64,000 nucleotides of DNA from Chamaecyparis obtusa (GCA_027943335.1 BSBK01005648.1:919001-983000); one strand, 5' to 3'; counted from the first letter of the stretch, positions 1 through 12,426 are shown. A program made the numbers and translations. Notes: generated by a model from the sequence alone, not told the origin.

Positions 1-753
1 AATTGCCCTGATCTTAGCAGAATCAACAGCTATTCCATCTCCTGTAATGATGTGACCCAAATAACTTATTTCAATTTTGAAAAATTCACATTTTTCAGGA
101 TTGGCATATAGCTTGTTCCTACGGAGACATTCAAAGACTTGCCTCAAATGCTGCTCATGCTCCTCCAAGGAGTTAGAATATACCAAAATGTCATCAAGGA
201 ACACTACCACAAACTTGTCTAAGAAGGTCCTGAATACTCCCTGCATCAAACTCATGAATACTAATGGTGCATTAGTCAACCCAAATGGCACTACCATGAA
301 TTCATAATGCCCATACCTTGTGTGAAAAGCTATTTTATGAATGTCAGCTTCTTGAATCCTTAACTAATGGTATCCAGATTTGAGATCAATCTTGGAAAAC
401 ACCTTGGCACCCTTCACTTGATCAAACAAATCATCGATGCGGGGCAAAGGATATCTATTTTTGATGGTAGCTTTGTTTAGTCATCTATAGTTGATACAAA
501 GCCTCAAAGATCCATCCTTCTTCTTGACAAAGATAATAGGTGCTCCCCAAGGTGAAACACTAGGTCTAATAAGCCCCTTCTCAAGAAGTTCCTCAAGTTG
601 AACCTTGAGTTCCACTAATTCTTGAGCGGTCATACGGTAAGGAGTCTTGGAAATCAATTCGATTCTCGGCAAAAGATCAATCCTAAAATCAATTTCTCTT
701 TTAGGTGGGATTCCCAGACTCTTCGTAATAAATACATCTAAGAATTCCTTCAA
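1..753 (-). pseudogene. Ty3-a reverse transcriptase, N-terminal part, broken
   Basis: RNA-dependent DNA polymerase part of the polyprotein. The 753-481 segment has the conserved fingers region ([15 protein letters not shown], then LRLCINYR). In the same frame follow the palm motifs: [10 protein letters not shown] near 380, PFGLTNAP near 280 and the active-site FLDD near 190. A TGA at 481-483 follows the NYR motif and a TAG at 368-370 replaces the Gln normally seen after GYH. The RNase H part starts beyond the window edge. The two nonsense codons make it a pseudogene. Confidence 0.85.
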
Positions 754-792
754 AATATGATGATCTAAGCTGGTGTTCCAAGCAAGTGGTTC

Positions 793-1293
793 TTAAAAAT
801 CATTGATAGAAATAGCAAACAATTTGCATCCCTTTTGAAAACATCTTTGAAGTTGCTTAGCAGAAATAGTTCTAACTGACATAGGCCTCTTAACACCTGT
901 AATAATCTTGATGGTTCTATTATCATCGATACATCTAACGGTCTTCTCTCTACAATCGATGACAGCTTGGTGTTGATCTAACCAATCCATACCCAGAATA
1001 ATGTCATAAGAACCTAAAGGAATAACCCTAAGGTTAACTGTAGTAGTAAAAGCCTTAAATTGGACCTTACAATTTTCAGCTATAAACCTCGATTCAACCT
1101 TAGTCCCTGATGCTAACTCGACTTGCCATGCCAATTCAGCTTTACTCACAGGAATTCCACATTGCTTAACCAAATTGGAAGAAATAAAAGAGCCAGTGGC
1201 GCCAGAGTCAAATAAAATAGAGATCTTCTTACCTTGGTAATTACCTCTAGCTTCAATCACAGTGTTCTGATGATCTGCTTGTTTCTGATCCAT
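793..1293 (-). pseudogene. Ty3-a aspartic protease
   Basis: Retropepsin-type protease that would release Gag and Pol proteins. The segment begins MDQKQADHQ and has the active-site DSGA at about residue 29 (near 1207-1209), followed by hydrophobic strands and the conserved IILGMDWLDQH near residues 98-108, typical of Ty3/gypsy proteases. It lies between the zinc knuckle and reverse transcriptase in the same frame. A stop at 793-795 cuts the linker to reverse transcriptase. The domain itself looks complete. Confidence 0.85.
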
Positions 1294-1386
1294 AGTAGCA
1301 AAGATTCGATGATTCCTTCCAGAATCACCAACAGTAGCCTCAAAACCTATGGCTTTAGACCTGACCTGACTATTGCCTCAAAGGGG

Positions 1387-2508
1387 ACAATTCCATTGCA
1401 AATGCCCCAATTGCCCACATTGCCAACACTCTGCTCCTCTCTTGGTACTTTTATCCTATGATGAGTTCACTGGAGGTGATGCATAACTCTTTTGTACACT
1501 TTGAGTTGGTTTAAAGGACTTAGGTTGCTCAGGAACCTTGAAACTCTTGTTTGATTTGGAAAACTTTTCAAACTTCCTCTTCTTAAATTTACCACTTGAT
1601 CCACTAGAAAATGCCTTGATATTATCTTGATAAGGTTTCTGATTCTTCCCACTTCTTTGAGCTAGTGGATTCACAGATCCTTTGGCTAAAAATCTTGACT
1701 TCAATTCTGTGAGCTTGGCTTGATCAGCAGCTTCTTTCACTGTCTTAGGTTTGAAAGTTCTCACTTCTTCTCCAATTTTAGGGTTCAAACCCCTAATGAA
1801 GTGTTGTACCAAAGGCTTATCATTCTCTAACCAACCAGAATATTTCTTCAGTTGGAAAAACCTCCTCTCATACATTTCCACTGTTGAGTTGCCTTGAGAA
1901 ATGCTAAAGAATTCTTTGGATCTAGTTTGCTGCCAATAATCCGACATGAATCTTTCTATGAAAAGCTCCCATGTAACCTAAGAGATAAGAATTCCAAATT
2001 TCTCTAGTTCCATATTCCACCATATGGAAGCAAAGGATCTTAGCTGCATTACGGTCCAACAAACCTTCACATTACTGTGATAATCATGGAGAATAAAACA
2101 TCTTTCGATGTTCAAGAGCCATGCTTCAGCTTCAGCACCACCCTTTGTTCCATTGAAATATGGTCCTTTGAGCTTAGAAAGGTCTTTTAACTGAGTCCTA
2201 ATAATAGGATCTTCTGCTACTGGGACTCGTATAACATGAGCATTTGCTACATCAACTAGAACATTGTTCCTTGCTTCAATGTTATCCAACCTATCAAGAA
2301 TCCGTTGGAGAACTTCAACCTATGGTACCTCTCGATCTTCCTGATCCATTCCTATTAAAGGATCAACTTGTTCATCACCATGTATTCCTTGGCGACCACG
2401 TCCTCTTCCTCAGCCATGACCATGACCGCGTCGTCCACCCCTACCTCTGCCTAAATCGGCATCAACTAGGTCACCACATCTTTGTGCTCCTCATGTAACA
2501 GGAGGCAT
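1387..2508 (-). pseudogene. Ty3-a gag with zinc knuckle, broken
   Basis: Structural capsid/nucleocapsid region. The ATG at 2508 is chosen because it is the first in the frame that carries the rest of gag, 102 bp inside the primer site. It opens MPPVT, then an early TGA, then an Arg/Gly-rich stretch. A retrotransposon gag domain follows (near 2290-1750; Trp-rich motifs AWLLNIERCF and IWWN, later YSGWLENDKPLVQHFIRGL), then a Lys/Ser-rich linker and a CX2CX4HX4C zinc knuckle at 1387-1428. Stops near 2500, 1978 and 1456 interrupt it. All pieces share one frame. Confidence 0.8.
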
Positions 2509-2609
2509 GCTTGAAATCCTATAGAAGAGTTCAATAAAATCACTAACGGAAGCATAATGATAAAACCCCTTATCTTTTATACCCTCAAGCCCTGAGTGTT
2601 TAAACTTGG

Positions 2610-2621
2610 GCTCTGATACCA
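2610..2621 (-). other. Ty3-a primer-binding site (tRNA-Met type)
   Basis: Minus-strand TGGTATCAGAGC, the usual plant initiator-Met primer site, two bases inside the LTR end at 2624. It fixes the LTR edge and the orientation. Confidence 0.85.
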
Positions 2622-3371
2622 AATGTAACACCCGTATCTATACTTAAAGATAAAAGATGATACTTAAGAAGATACAACCATAAACAAAACCACATAGAAC
2701 CATAGTAAATTTTTTTTTTTATAACTACCAACTGAACATATAAATATAATAACTACTTCTAAGAGCTTTATAGTTTTCAATTGAATTACATCAGAGTAAT
2801 AAGAATACTCTTTATTCAAAGACTTAGTCTCCAAAACAAAATTTCCTTCTTAACCAATCCTTTACATTCTACGAATAGTTCTGATAACTAAAAACCAAGA
2901 AATGATCTATTTCCCATAAATCTTAACAACTGCTATCCACTGTCCCATACTCATTGATTTATCCATCTAAAACCTGAAAATCAAAATGAACAAAAACGCA
3001 AACAGCAAATAGGGCTCAGTCACAATGAAAAAGAAAATGAATCATCTCCAAATATCTACAACCATAAAAGTCAGTATAATATAACATTTATGCAGATTTA
3101 AATATAGATGTAATTGAAAACTAAATAACATAATTCCATTCTTTTACACCAAAATCATCAAGCACTAAATTTCTTTCTAACAGAAATAAACTCGCAAAGA
3201 AAATGACAAGTAATGATCCAATAGTACATGGGTGTCCACATAAGGACCTACGCTATGTATCCGTATGGAAACCTCGTAGTAATCCATTATGTTTGATGAA
3301 ACCATAATGTTTTATCTTGTTAATTGAAACCCATAACCCTTGAATTTATAATTATCACTTAATTAAACAAA

Positions 3372-3461
3372 TGACAGAAATTCTTTCCCATAAGGATATA
3401 GACTAGTGTCAGTCACAACTGACAGAAATTCTATCATCACAAGGTACTAGACTAGTGTCAG
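3372..3461. repeat. 48-bp tandem duplication in Ty3-a LTR
   Basis: Two adjacent copies start TGACAGAAATTCT at 3372 and 3420 and end GACTAGTGTCAG, with several substitutions between them. Confidence 0.85.
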
Positions 3462-3940
3462 CCCCCAATCTAAGGATCATACTTGCATTATCTCAAAACA
3501 CTTGACCTAACAATTAGTGATTGAAATGAAATGAACCACATTCACAATTTCACTAACACTTCATTTCTATTGCATCAATTTATAAAATTGAAACAGCAAT
3601 CAAAAATCCATTTAAAACCATGTTTCCATATTCCTTAACATACATTCATAAACATGATGTTTCTCAAAAGAAGAAAAGATCACAATTCTTTCTCCATCTC
3701 AAATCCAATCAAATAATAATCTCCACATTAACTTAACATTAAATCTGAAACTGTACAATAAAATGTCCATATTGAATTCATGATTCCATTGAATAGAAAA
3801 GAACTAACATAATCATATATCAACTGAATCAACACAACACCCATCGCTTTTAACAAACATACAAGCTTTCCATAACCAAATTTATAATAAACTAATTTTC
3901 CAAACATCCTACTCTGTTAATTACAAGTTTATACCTTTAT

Positions 3941-4200
3941 ATACATGTTGGCATATGTACATGTATACACCACGGCTTGTGTATACATATAAATATCCCA
4001 GCAGGTATATATATATATGAATATATAATTATATAAGCTTGTAATTAATAGTTCAGAATGACAATCATAGCATCTATTATATACATGTTGGCGTATGTAC
4101 ATGTATACACCACGTCTTGTGTATACATATACATATCCCAGCAGGTATATATATACATATCTAATTGCATAAACTTGTAATTAATAGTTTAAGTCCATAA
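3941..4200. repeat. 140-bp tandem duplication with hairpins in Ty3-a LTR
   Basis: Copy 1 begins at 3941 and copy 2 at 4081 (ATACATGTTGGC). Each holds a perfect 10-bp inverted repeat, ATGTATACAC/GTGTATACAT, around an 8-nt loop (3961-3988 and 4101-4128), then an AT dinucleotide run and CTTGTAATTAATAGTT. Copy 2 is slightly shorter. Confidence 0.9.
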
Positions 4201-6446
4201 TTATACAATAGAAAAACCATACTAAACATCTCAATTCTGTCACAGAATACATCTACCTTAATATACTACTGAATCTGTCGAATACATAAAATAATGACAG
4301 AATAATAGGAACCAACCTCTACATCTAAACAAAATACCAAAGTGGTTTTTCCTTTCTGACTGAACATGATAGTAATTGACTTTCCTAAGAATTCCTAACA
4401 TTTCCTAATGTCGATACAACTATTTTCACATTGGTGATAATTACTGAAGAATCATAAAGCTTGCAATCAAGTTTTGATATAACCAAAGATATCCACATTC
4501 CTCTATTGACTGATACATATAGTGACAAACACCCATTTGACAAAACATCGACACCAGATAACTAAAGGAGTACACCCAAAAAAATACTTTAATCCACACC
4601 TATGTTGCAAGTGTAAATACAAAATATGACAGGTATCTAATAACACTATGAAATACCACTAATCCCTGTTTCCACAATACAGCTCAAAAGAAAACATCGA
4701 TACCAGATTCGAATCATAATAGTAGTAGGAAAAACTCGATATCACTTTATAACCAAGACTCTCACATATTGAGAATTTTTTTGTTGCTACAGAGTTCCTA
4801 ACAATAGGAATAGTGCGAGAATACCGTAAAGAAGTTTTTAAACAAACACTCATCCTGTATTCCAAACTGGTTCTCATTCCTGATTAACTCCCTTTATACT
4901 GACCAAAGATAAAGTATACATCAACACCAAAACACACTAGGAAATAACCATATATCATCTGCAATAACTATATTCCCATAGTTCAGCACAACTTAACTAA
5001 AACACTGCCAAATCCATACTCAGAACAGAGAAAACCCCTCAACACATTATGCTCGAAAATAGCATATTAAAAACATGTATTTCGAATTCTTCTACTAAAC
5101 ATAACCACCATAAACTAAATAAGCTACTTAATCCAACCAAGAAGAAACATCGGTTCATGACCGAAACTCACAGAGTATACAATCACAAAACCTCATATTC
5201 ATTGACTTACAAACAGTAGTAATTAACATCCTAATAATTCATTTGCAGAATCATAAAATGGAAACAGAGGATAAGGTGAGAGAATGCCCCTGCCTGGTAT
5301 TCATGTCAGGAGATATCCAAAACTGAAATGTCAAAGCTAGCCCCTACCTGGTGAGCTTCACAGACTGCCAAAGTGTCATGCAAGAGAGCCCAAAATGTAG
5401 AGATAACAGTATGAAACACCCAACTTCCTAAATGACCATGAACAGAAGGGTTTAACTTGCCATGAAAACCCCTTTCCATTCCAAGCCACTTATCATGTAA
5501 GATACAACAGGAAAACAAGTCCATAACTAACTATTTACCCAAACTCTCACAGAATAACATGGTGAAAAATGGATTCATAATCCAACTGCAACTCTTCACC
5601 AGAGCTAATGGCAATAATCAAACACCAAAAAAGAATTTCATCGATAAGTTCATTCAATGCGAACTTATCTCTTGCAGTAAACACAACACATTTCCTGCCA
5701 AATGTCCATCCAAGTACAATCCCATAACCCAAAAATAGCTTAAACCCCACTAACACCACAATGCGATGATAGTGCATTAAAACCCTGCCAATAAGTCATG
5801 TCTTCGAGCCAAATCAAAAATAAGAAGACTTAGGGATAGATTAATACACATATATGTTTAATAACATTAGTCGATCTTAACTAACTTAAACATCAAAGGT
5901 AACAGTGCATAACAATGCAAAATTACTAACACTTCATCAAACTAACCTCCTACTAATATACAAAATAGGATATACTAACTTAGTTAATTCTATAGTTTTA
6001 GTAAAAGATAAACAACATAATTACTAAAACAATTGTTCATAATTATATGTATAAAAATACATATATACAAATTTATTTATTTTGAATTCAAAATTTGATT
6101 AACATCAAATAACAATAATTCTCTATATACTGTCTATAATCATTTAGATACAATTAACCATAATAATATAACCATTTCTAATTATGTCTAACATATTATT
6201 AAGGATTCCAAAACAATGAATCAATAATCAGACAATTGACTAACCATTTAAGTTGTCCTTATCTTCATAATCAAACCAATATTCAAAAGTCAGTCTAAAC
6301 CAATTCTAACACCAGAAAAAGACTCATTAAGCTACAGAAATAGACATAATTCTCTGAGTGTCTTGCAGAATTACAGAGATAAACATATTTAATCCAAATA
6401 ACAAGGTTCCAAAGAATGAAATCAGAGTTCAAACTCATAGAAGTCT

Positions 6447-6472
6447 AACATAACATAACATAACATAACATA
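6447..6472. repeat. AACAT microsatellite
   Basis: About five AACAT units in a row near the outer end of the Ty3-a LTR. Confidence 0.9.
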
Positions 6473-6658
6473 GAAAAATAAAGCCTGAGACTGTCAGGGG
6501 CATGACACTTCCTTTGTATCTTAGTATACTAATATCCCAAACTGTTTCAGTTCTTCAAACTTAATCACAACCTTAAACAAAATTCAAAGTGTGAACTATG
6601 TCGCATCAACATGAATGATCTACTGATAAGATTAGGCTGATGCAACATCCAGATCACA

Positions 6659-8185
6659 TTAGTGACCGATAGACAGGGGACGGACCCCAAGCCTAGTCCT
6701 CAAATATTCAAAAGTGTCCTTTGATAGAGGCTTTGTAAAAATGTTTGCAAGTTGTTCCTTAGATGTAACAAATTCCAACTTTACTTGCTTCTCTTGCACT
6801 TGTTCTCTTAAGTAGTGATACTTAATTGATGTATGCTTTGTCTTTGAGTGCATCATAGGTTTCTTTGAGATATTTATTGCACTTGTGTTGTCACATTATA
6901 TGATCACCGGGTCAGTGATTACCTCATTCATTCCTTCCAACACTTGTTTGATATATGCAATGTTTGAGTAATTAGTAGCAGGAGCAACATACTCTGCTTC
7001 AGCTGTAGACTGAGAAATACAAGCCTGCTTTTTACTTGTCTAGGGTACAAGTCTTTCACCAAAGAAAAATGCTCCTCTGGTGATACTTTTTCTGTCATCC
7101 ACATTTCCAGCCCAATCAGCGTCGGTGTAAACTTTCAGCTCAAACTTACCTTCCTTAGGATACCATAATCCATAATCTTCTCTCTTTTTTAGATATCGTA
7201 AGATTCTTTTAGTAGCAATCATGTGTGATTCTCTAGGATTAGAAAAATATCTAGCAACAATTCCCACAACATGTGCTATATCTGGTCTACTGTGAACTAC
7301 ATACATTAGCTTACCAATCATGGATCGGTAAAGTGCCTGGTTTACCTCTTTAGTTTCATCTTCCTTTGTCAATTTACTTCCAGTAGCCATCGATGTTCCC
7401 ATAGGTTTAGCATCTTCCATGCCAAATGTCTTCAAGAATTCCTTTATGTACTTGGACTGTGTGATGAATATCCCATCACTCTGTTGTATCACTTGTAATC
7501 TGAGAAAGAACTTAATCTCTTCGAACATAGACATTTCAAACTCATTCCTCATGTCATCCGCAAAAGATTTACATATATGATCTTGACCTCCAAAAATAAT
7601 ATCAACAACAAAAATTTCAGCAATGATAATAGTGTCATCAGTATCACCTTTCATGTACAAATTGTTGTTCTCATTGGTTCTTACAAATCCAATACTTAAT
7701 AGGTAAGTATGTAGTCTTTCATATCATGCTCTCGGTGCTTGCTTCAAACCATATAAAGCTTTATGTAATCTACATACCATGTTTCTATTGTCTGGATCAA
7801 TGAATCCTTCAAGTTGTTCTATGTAGACCTCTTCTTCAAGTATACCATTCAGAAATGCTGATTTCACATCCATTTGATAAACCTTAAATTTCTTATGTGC
7901 AGCATATGCAAGTAACATTCTAACTCCTTCCAATCTAGCAACAGGTGCAAATGTTTCACCATAATCAATGCCTTCTTCCTGTGCATATCCCTTGTATACC
8001 AATCTCGCTTTATTTCTTGTCACTTCACCATTTTCATTCATTTTGTTTCTGAATATCCATTTAGTACCGATAACATTCTTATCTTTAGGTCGGGGTACTA
8101 AGGACCAAGTTTTGTTTTTCTCTATTTTTTCTATTTCTTCCTTCATTTCATTGACCCATTCTTCATTTTCTGATACAAATTTCAC
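6659..8185 (-). pseudogene. Copia-a reverse transcriptase and RNase H, broken
   Basis: Copia-type reverse transcriptase: the 8185-7724 piece has [35 protein letters not shown] and [10 protein letters not shown]. The 7660-7040 piece has the catalytic region, but the first Asp of the usual FVDD is Val (FVVDIIFGG), which should inactivate the enzyme. RNase H follows (YTDADWAGNVDDRKS near 7120) and ends with the C-terminal part at 6856-6659 (MHSKTKHTSIKYHYLRE). Stops near 7724, 7040 and 6857 break it. One frame throughout. Confidence 0.85.
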
Positions 8186-8326
8186 ATTCTTTGGTTCAAA
8201 TTCACAAAGTAAACATGTACCTTGTCTTGTTTTGCTTCTAGTCTACATTCCAGCTTGTCTATTTCCAATAATTTGTGTCTCAGGATGATGTCTTCTAACA
8301 AATCTAGCTAGTACTTGGTTTCTTCT

Positions 8327-9450
8327 TTATTGTTCATCCTTTTTAGGTTCATTTGCTTGCTTAGTAGCACCATCTTGTTCATCGGTTTCCCTTTCCTGTT
8401 CCTTAGGGTTATTTTCCTGTTGACCGGTTATCACAGGTTTCGACTTCGGTAGATAGTCAGGAAGTTCAATGTAAGTGAATCTACCATAGTCTTTTGGTTC
8501 CTTTCTTTCTTTTGTGTTTATGTCATCATACTCATCAACACAAACATTATTACTTTCAATCATCTTATTTGTAACCTTATTAAGACATTTGTATGCTTTA
8601 CTCTTAGTAGAATATCCTAAGAATATTCCTTCATCACCTCTAGAATCAAATTTCCCATTTCTCTCATCCTTTAGAATAAAACATTTGCTTCCAAAAATTC
8701 TGAAATAACTTACAGTAGGTTTGTGTCTAAACCATAGCTCATAAGATGTTCGGTTGGTGTCCTTCTTCAGTTGTACTCAGTTAAGCACATATACAATTGT
8801 GCTGACAGCTTCCCTCCAATATGTATGAGCAACATTCTTTTGTAGCATTAGTGTTCTAGCACAATCAATGATTGACCTATTCCTTCTTTCAGTAATCCCA
8901 TTCTACTAAGGTGTTCTCGGTGCAGAGACCCGTCTCTTAATACCATTCTCATTACAGAAATTAGTAAATTCATTAGAGATAAATTCACCTCCTCTATCAG
9001 ATCTTAAGAATTTGATTTATTTTCCAGTCTCTTTTTCTACCTTAGCCTTATACCATTTAAACAACTTAAAAGCTTCAGATTTCTCTTTTAGAAACATAAC
9101 AGTCATCAGTCTAGTGTAGTCATCAACAAAAAGAATAAAGTATCTATCATCATAATAGCTCTGAGTTCTCATAGAACCACATAGGTCAGTATGAACCAAT
9201 TCAAGTATCTTCTTTTTTGAGTAGTCTTTGCTTTTAAAATTGGACTTAGTCATCTTACCTTTCTAACATTTGTGACACATAGCATGATCTGGTTTTGACA
9301 AGTTAGGCAATCCTCTAACTCTTTTCTTCTTACTAATCTTGACCATGTTATCAAAATTCACATGACATAACCTCTTATGCCACAACCATGCATCTTCATC
9401 TTTCATTAATAAAAAAGAGGATTGATCAATATCAAGGTAAAATAGATTAC
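8327..9450 (-). pseudogene. Copia-a integrase, broken
   Basis: DDE integrase part of a copia polyprotein. Visible are the zinc-binding N-terminal part (near 9400-9250), the first catalytic Asp in LVHTDLCGSM and the FILFVDDYTR motif (9253-9017), a RSDRGGEF-type second Asp near 9000, a RRNRSI-type motif near 8880, and the C-terminal part with YELWF and GIFLGYSTKSKAYKC. It ends in a Glu/Lys/Gln-rich linker (8563-8327). Several stops interrupt it. Confidence 0.8.
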
Positions 9451-9547
9451 CTCTGGATTGTGTGCTAGTTCCAACAAGTCTTCCTCCATCATCATAGATT
9501 CTTACCTTTCTGCTCTCAAAAGCAAGTCGGTGACCTGAGTTGTTCAG

Positions 9548-9835
9548 CTATGCCACACTTATCAAATTGTAGTTCAGTCCATCTACCCAGTATGCATTCT
9601 CACATTTTATTCTATCATTAATCATCAGTGAACCTTTACCTCTCACCATACAAGGTGCATCATTTCCCATTCTAATAGATCCACCATCATATTCATCAAT
9701 TAGATCAAATTTCTCTATATCGCTAGTCATATGATGTGTCCAGCCACTATCTATGATCCATGTATCATTTCTTCTTACTTCAGAGATCAGTGTTGTCTCC
9801 TCATGTTTCTCTTCTTCCTTTGAATCATCCTTCAT
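9548..9835 (-). pseudogene. Copia-a protease
   Basis: Copia-type aspartic protease: WIIDSG followed by HHMT, then IRMGNDAPC and NYNLISVA, in the usual place between zinc knuckle and integrase. The residue after DSG is Trp; in the sister elements Copia-c and Copia-d it is Cys. The frame continues from gag, and a stop at 9548 cuts it from integrase. Confidence 0.8.
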
Positions 9836-9994
9836 AGCAACAAATACTACTTCTACATCATCATCAGTGTCGGATTCAGATTCAAATTCTTTGGCTATGT
9901 AACATACCTTTTTCCTTTTGTCATAGCTATCTCGGTTTTCTCTGTTGTTGTGTTGGTAGCCTCTGTTAACTCTTCTCCCATAGCTTTCTTTGGA

Positions 9995-10849
9995 TCAATC
10001 TTTGGATCTATCATCATCTTTCTTATTTAGACATCTAACAGCGATGCGATCAACTTCTTTACAATTAAAACAAGCTAGAGGTAACTTGCCTCTATATCTT
10101 CCCTTACCTTTGGGCAATATTCTTGCCATAAGAGCTTCAAGCTCATCAAGTTCATCATCGGCATTGCTATCACTATCATTATTCTTATCAATCTTGCTAC
10201 TAGACTTACCAATCTTCAAAGAAGGCATGAAAGCAGATTCAATAGAAGGTAAAACACTATTGTCAAAGTTATTCAATTCAAAGGTTGTAAGCTTACCGAT
10301 CAAAGTGTCAAGGGTGAGGTTGGATGTAGCCCTTGTTTCATGAATTGCAGAGATCCCAATCGCATAAACTGGCAAAAAAGTTTTGAGAATCTTGCTTATC
10401 ATTGTTTCATCATCAATAGCTCCCCTAGATGCTCTAATAGCATGTACTACCTCTTTTAGTCTATTTAAGTATTACATAATGTTCTCACCTTATTTCATCT
10501 TCATATCATCAAATCGACCTCTTAGGATTTCTGCTCTGGCTCTCTTGACATTCACATCTCCTCTGTATATTAGAGTCAGCTTGTCCCACATCTTCTTAGT
10601 AGTATCACATCCCTTGATGTCATTAAATTTTGCATCGGTATAGGCAACAACAAGTTCCATCATAGTAATATTGTGTTCATGCCTATCCTTTAGTTGATCA
10701 AGAGTCAGGGGACCTGGTGTCGGTTCAATGTAGCCATTCTCCATCAGTTCTAATGCAGAATTCCCAATTCTAGATATGTGCAACTTCATTCAGCTTTGCC
10801 ATACTACGAAGTTATCTTTGTTTAGCTTTGGCACTTCCCTCTTATACAT
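9995..10849 (-). pseudogene. Copia-a gag with altered zinc knuckle
   Basis: The gag frame starts at ATG 10849 (MYKREVPKLNKDNF), just inside the primer site. An early TGA near 10790 is followed by the gag domain (10789-10490) and an acidic linker (10402 onward), then the zinc knuckle at 10031-10072. The knuckle reads CFNCKEVDRIAVRC: three Cys kept, but Arg sits where His is expected. Further stops lie near 10490 and 9995. Alternative starts nearby were not preferred because this ATG matches the start used in the sister elements. Confidence 0.8.
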
Positions 10850-10898
10850 CTTGAGACCTTTTGCTAAAGTCCTTAAAACTCTATTCTAAGCAACCACT

Positions 10899-10910
10899 TC
10901 TCTGATACCA
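10899..10910 (-). other. Copia-a primer-binding site
   Basis: Minus-strand TGGTATCAGAGA, one base off the Met-type site, two bases inside the LTR edge at 10913. Confidence 0.8.
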
Positions 10911-10912
10911 AT

Positions 10913-12325
10913 TGTTAGAATAACTGAGAGGGGGGTGAATCAGTTATCCAGTGTCCCAATTCAAAATGTATAATCCAAAACAATTCTACTACTTCTGCAA
11001 GTTGGTAAACATAAAATACCTCCACTATCTGTGTATTTACTGATTGACAATCTAAACTCTATAATAATTACTGATTAAATCTAACATGTAATATGAAAAG
11101 TATGATCACAAAAAAATATCACAATCAACACATAACACAAGATATTTAACGTGGAAACCCTGTAAAGGGAAAAACCACTTGGGACCGGCAACCCAAAATT
11201 ATTCACTCTTCTGAAGTGAGGTCGATGAAGACCCAACCCTATTAAAGGTTTACAAACACACTGTTAGGTGTGACCTTGTTAGAGGATTTTAGATCAGAAG
11301 TTATCATCCAACCAGCAGTCACTCTGGGGTTGATAGGATAACAATGTTCACTCTATGAATGAAACATCAAAAGACTTTCATAGTCTACTCGGTTAAGAGA
11401 TTTAACTGTGTACAATGGTTAAATGTGTAATAGTAGGTGATCTACCTAAATACAACTTTAGTTTGCAGTTTACAGATCAATGTTCAGCTCATTAAATATG
11501 TCTGACCAATATAACACTTTAGATTCAATACTGTATCAACTTGTTGTCCATCGATAATAACTCTCTATAGCTCGGTAACTTTTCTTCACTTGGTTCTTAT
11601 TAACCATTATGATCAGAAAAACTTCTCCATGTGATTATTCTGCAGTATCTTCTTCTTCTGGCATATGTTTCATAATGAAATCAATGTCTCTTATATAGTC
11701 AAGTAAATCATTTTCTTTTCCTCCATCAGATTTTGCGCTTAATCATATTCATAGATTTTGCCACTTTAGGCTCCCTCGGCTGATGTGTCAGTAACACATT
11801 TCAATCTACTCCATTAGATCCCTTTTGATTTATGTTAGCCGTCAATCTTCATAACAAACATTATCTGTTACCTTGATTTTATAAACTTTACAGCTCATCA
11901 CTTTATCAGCTAAACTGATCATTTAATTCATTTCTATTTTGCTCGATTAACAAAGAAATGCATCGGTGAACATAAGCTCAGTTAATACTACACTTGATAT
12001 ACACTACACTTCATTAGTGTATACTGAAATGCTTTATTTACCGACAACACTGATTTGTGTCTTTCAGCTCTATTCTTCATCATAGATGAATGCAACATAA
12101 TAAAGTCAATTCCATCAAGTCATAGACTCATCAACAAGTTACTCAATGTATTCCTTATCCTCATCTATCATATACATCTTCCTCATGTAGATATTTTTGT
12201 TCTTCATCTCTTTCACCTCCCTTCAGATGTGTTGGTATAGTAACTTACAAGATAAGTACTGTCAAGCTAGCTGACATCAATGACAACATAATACCAATTT
12301 AATCATCTTGCATATCTAATCATCA
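10913..12325 (-). repeat. Copia-a 5' LTR
   Basis: The left edge TGTTAGAATAACTGAGAGG plus a G-run matches the inner LTR end of the other copia elements here. Within it are family phrases such as GTTAGGTGTGACCTTGTTAGAGGATTT and GTTTAACGTGGAAACCC-like sequence. Near 12274-12290 is the TGACATCAATGACAACAT block that in the relatives lies close to the outer end. The outer edge itself is decayed and not resolved. No coding region is seen inside. Confidence 0.75.
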
Positions 12326-12406
12326 ACTCCTCAGTAATCTTGAATTACAGATTCTTCATTCTAGTTCTGAATCAATTATTGTTCATCATTATAGTGACCA
12401 CAAAAT

Positions 12407-12426
12407 ACACACACACACACACACAC
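12407..12426. repeat. (AC)10 microsatellite
   Basis: Ten AC units in a row. Confidence 0.95.

Larger units (their letters stand above)
1..6507 (-). mobile_element. Ty3-a: Ty3/gypsy retrotransposon, left part outside window
   Basis: On the minus strand, reading right to left, the order is a long LTR (2624-6507), a Met-type primer-binding site (2610-2621), gag from ATG at 2508, zinc knuckle, protease and the first part of reverse transcriptase, which runs off the window at base 1. This is the 5' part of a Ty3/gypsy element; integrase and the 3' LTR lie outside. All coding pieces share one frame and are broken only by stops. The right end (GGGGCATGACA) abuts the 3' spacer of Copia-a about 150 bp after its polyprotein stop, with no copia LTR there, so Ty3-a probably inserted into Copia-a. 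The presumed target duplication (CTTCC at 6508-6512) cannot be checked because the other end is absent. Confidence 0.85.
2624..6507 (-). repeat. Ty3-a 5' LTR, about 3.9 kb
   Basis: The left edge TGTAACACCC lies next to the primer site. The right edge GGGGCATGACA is its imperfect inverted partner, giving TG...CA ends. No convincing coding region is seen on either strand; short frames inside are random. It holds a 48-bp tandem duplication, a 140-bp tandem duplication with small hairpins and an AACAT microsatellite. At 3,884 bp it is unusually long for a Ty3 LTR. Its partner LTR is outside the window, so the right edge rests on the terminal motif and on the abutting Copia-a spacer. Confidence 0.7.
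6508..12325 (-). mobile_element. Copia-a: Ty1/copia retrotransposon missing its 3' LTR here
   Basis: On the minus strand: LTR (10913 to about 12325), primer site (10899-10910), ATG at 10849, then gag, protease, integrase, reverse transcriptase and RNase H ending at 6659. All long coding pieces lie in one frame, so decay was mostly by nonsense changes. The 3' spacer is cut at 6508, where Ty3-a begins. In the sister elements the 3' LTR starts 290-360 bp after the polyprotein stop, so here it should lie on the far side of Ty3-a, outside the window. The right LTR edge is only approximate. Confidence 0.8.

Noticed and set aside
2610..2621. tRNA-like sequence TGGTATCAGAGC here and at other sites
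   Set aside because: Only the primer-complementary 12-18 bases are present beside LTR ends; no cloverleaf, so no tRNA gene.
9990..10643. Open frames on the plus strand rich in Ser/Leu
   Set aside because: They are antisense shadows of Copia-a gag; the minus strand has gag motifs and the zinc knuckle.
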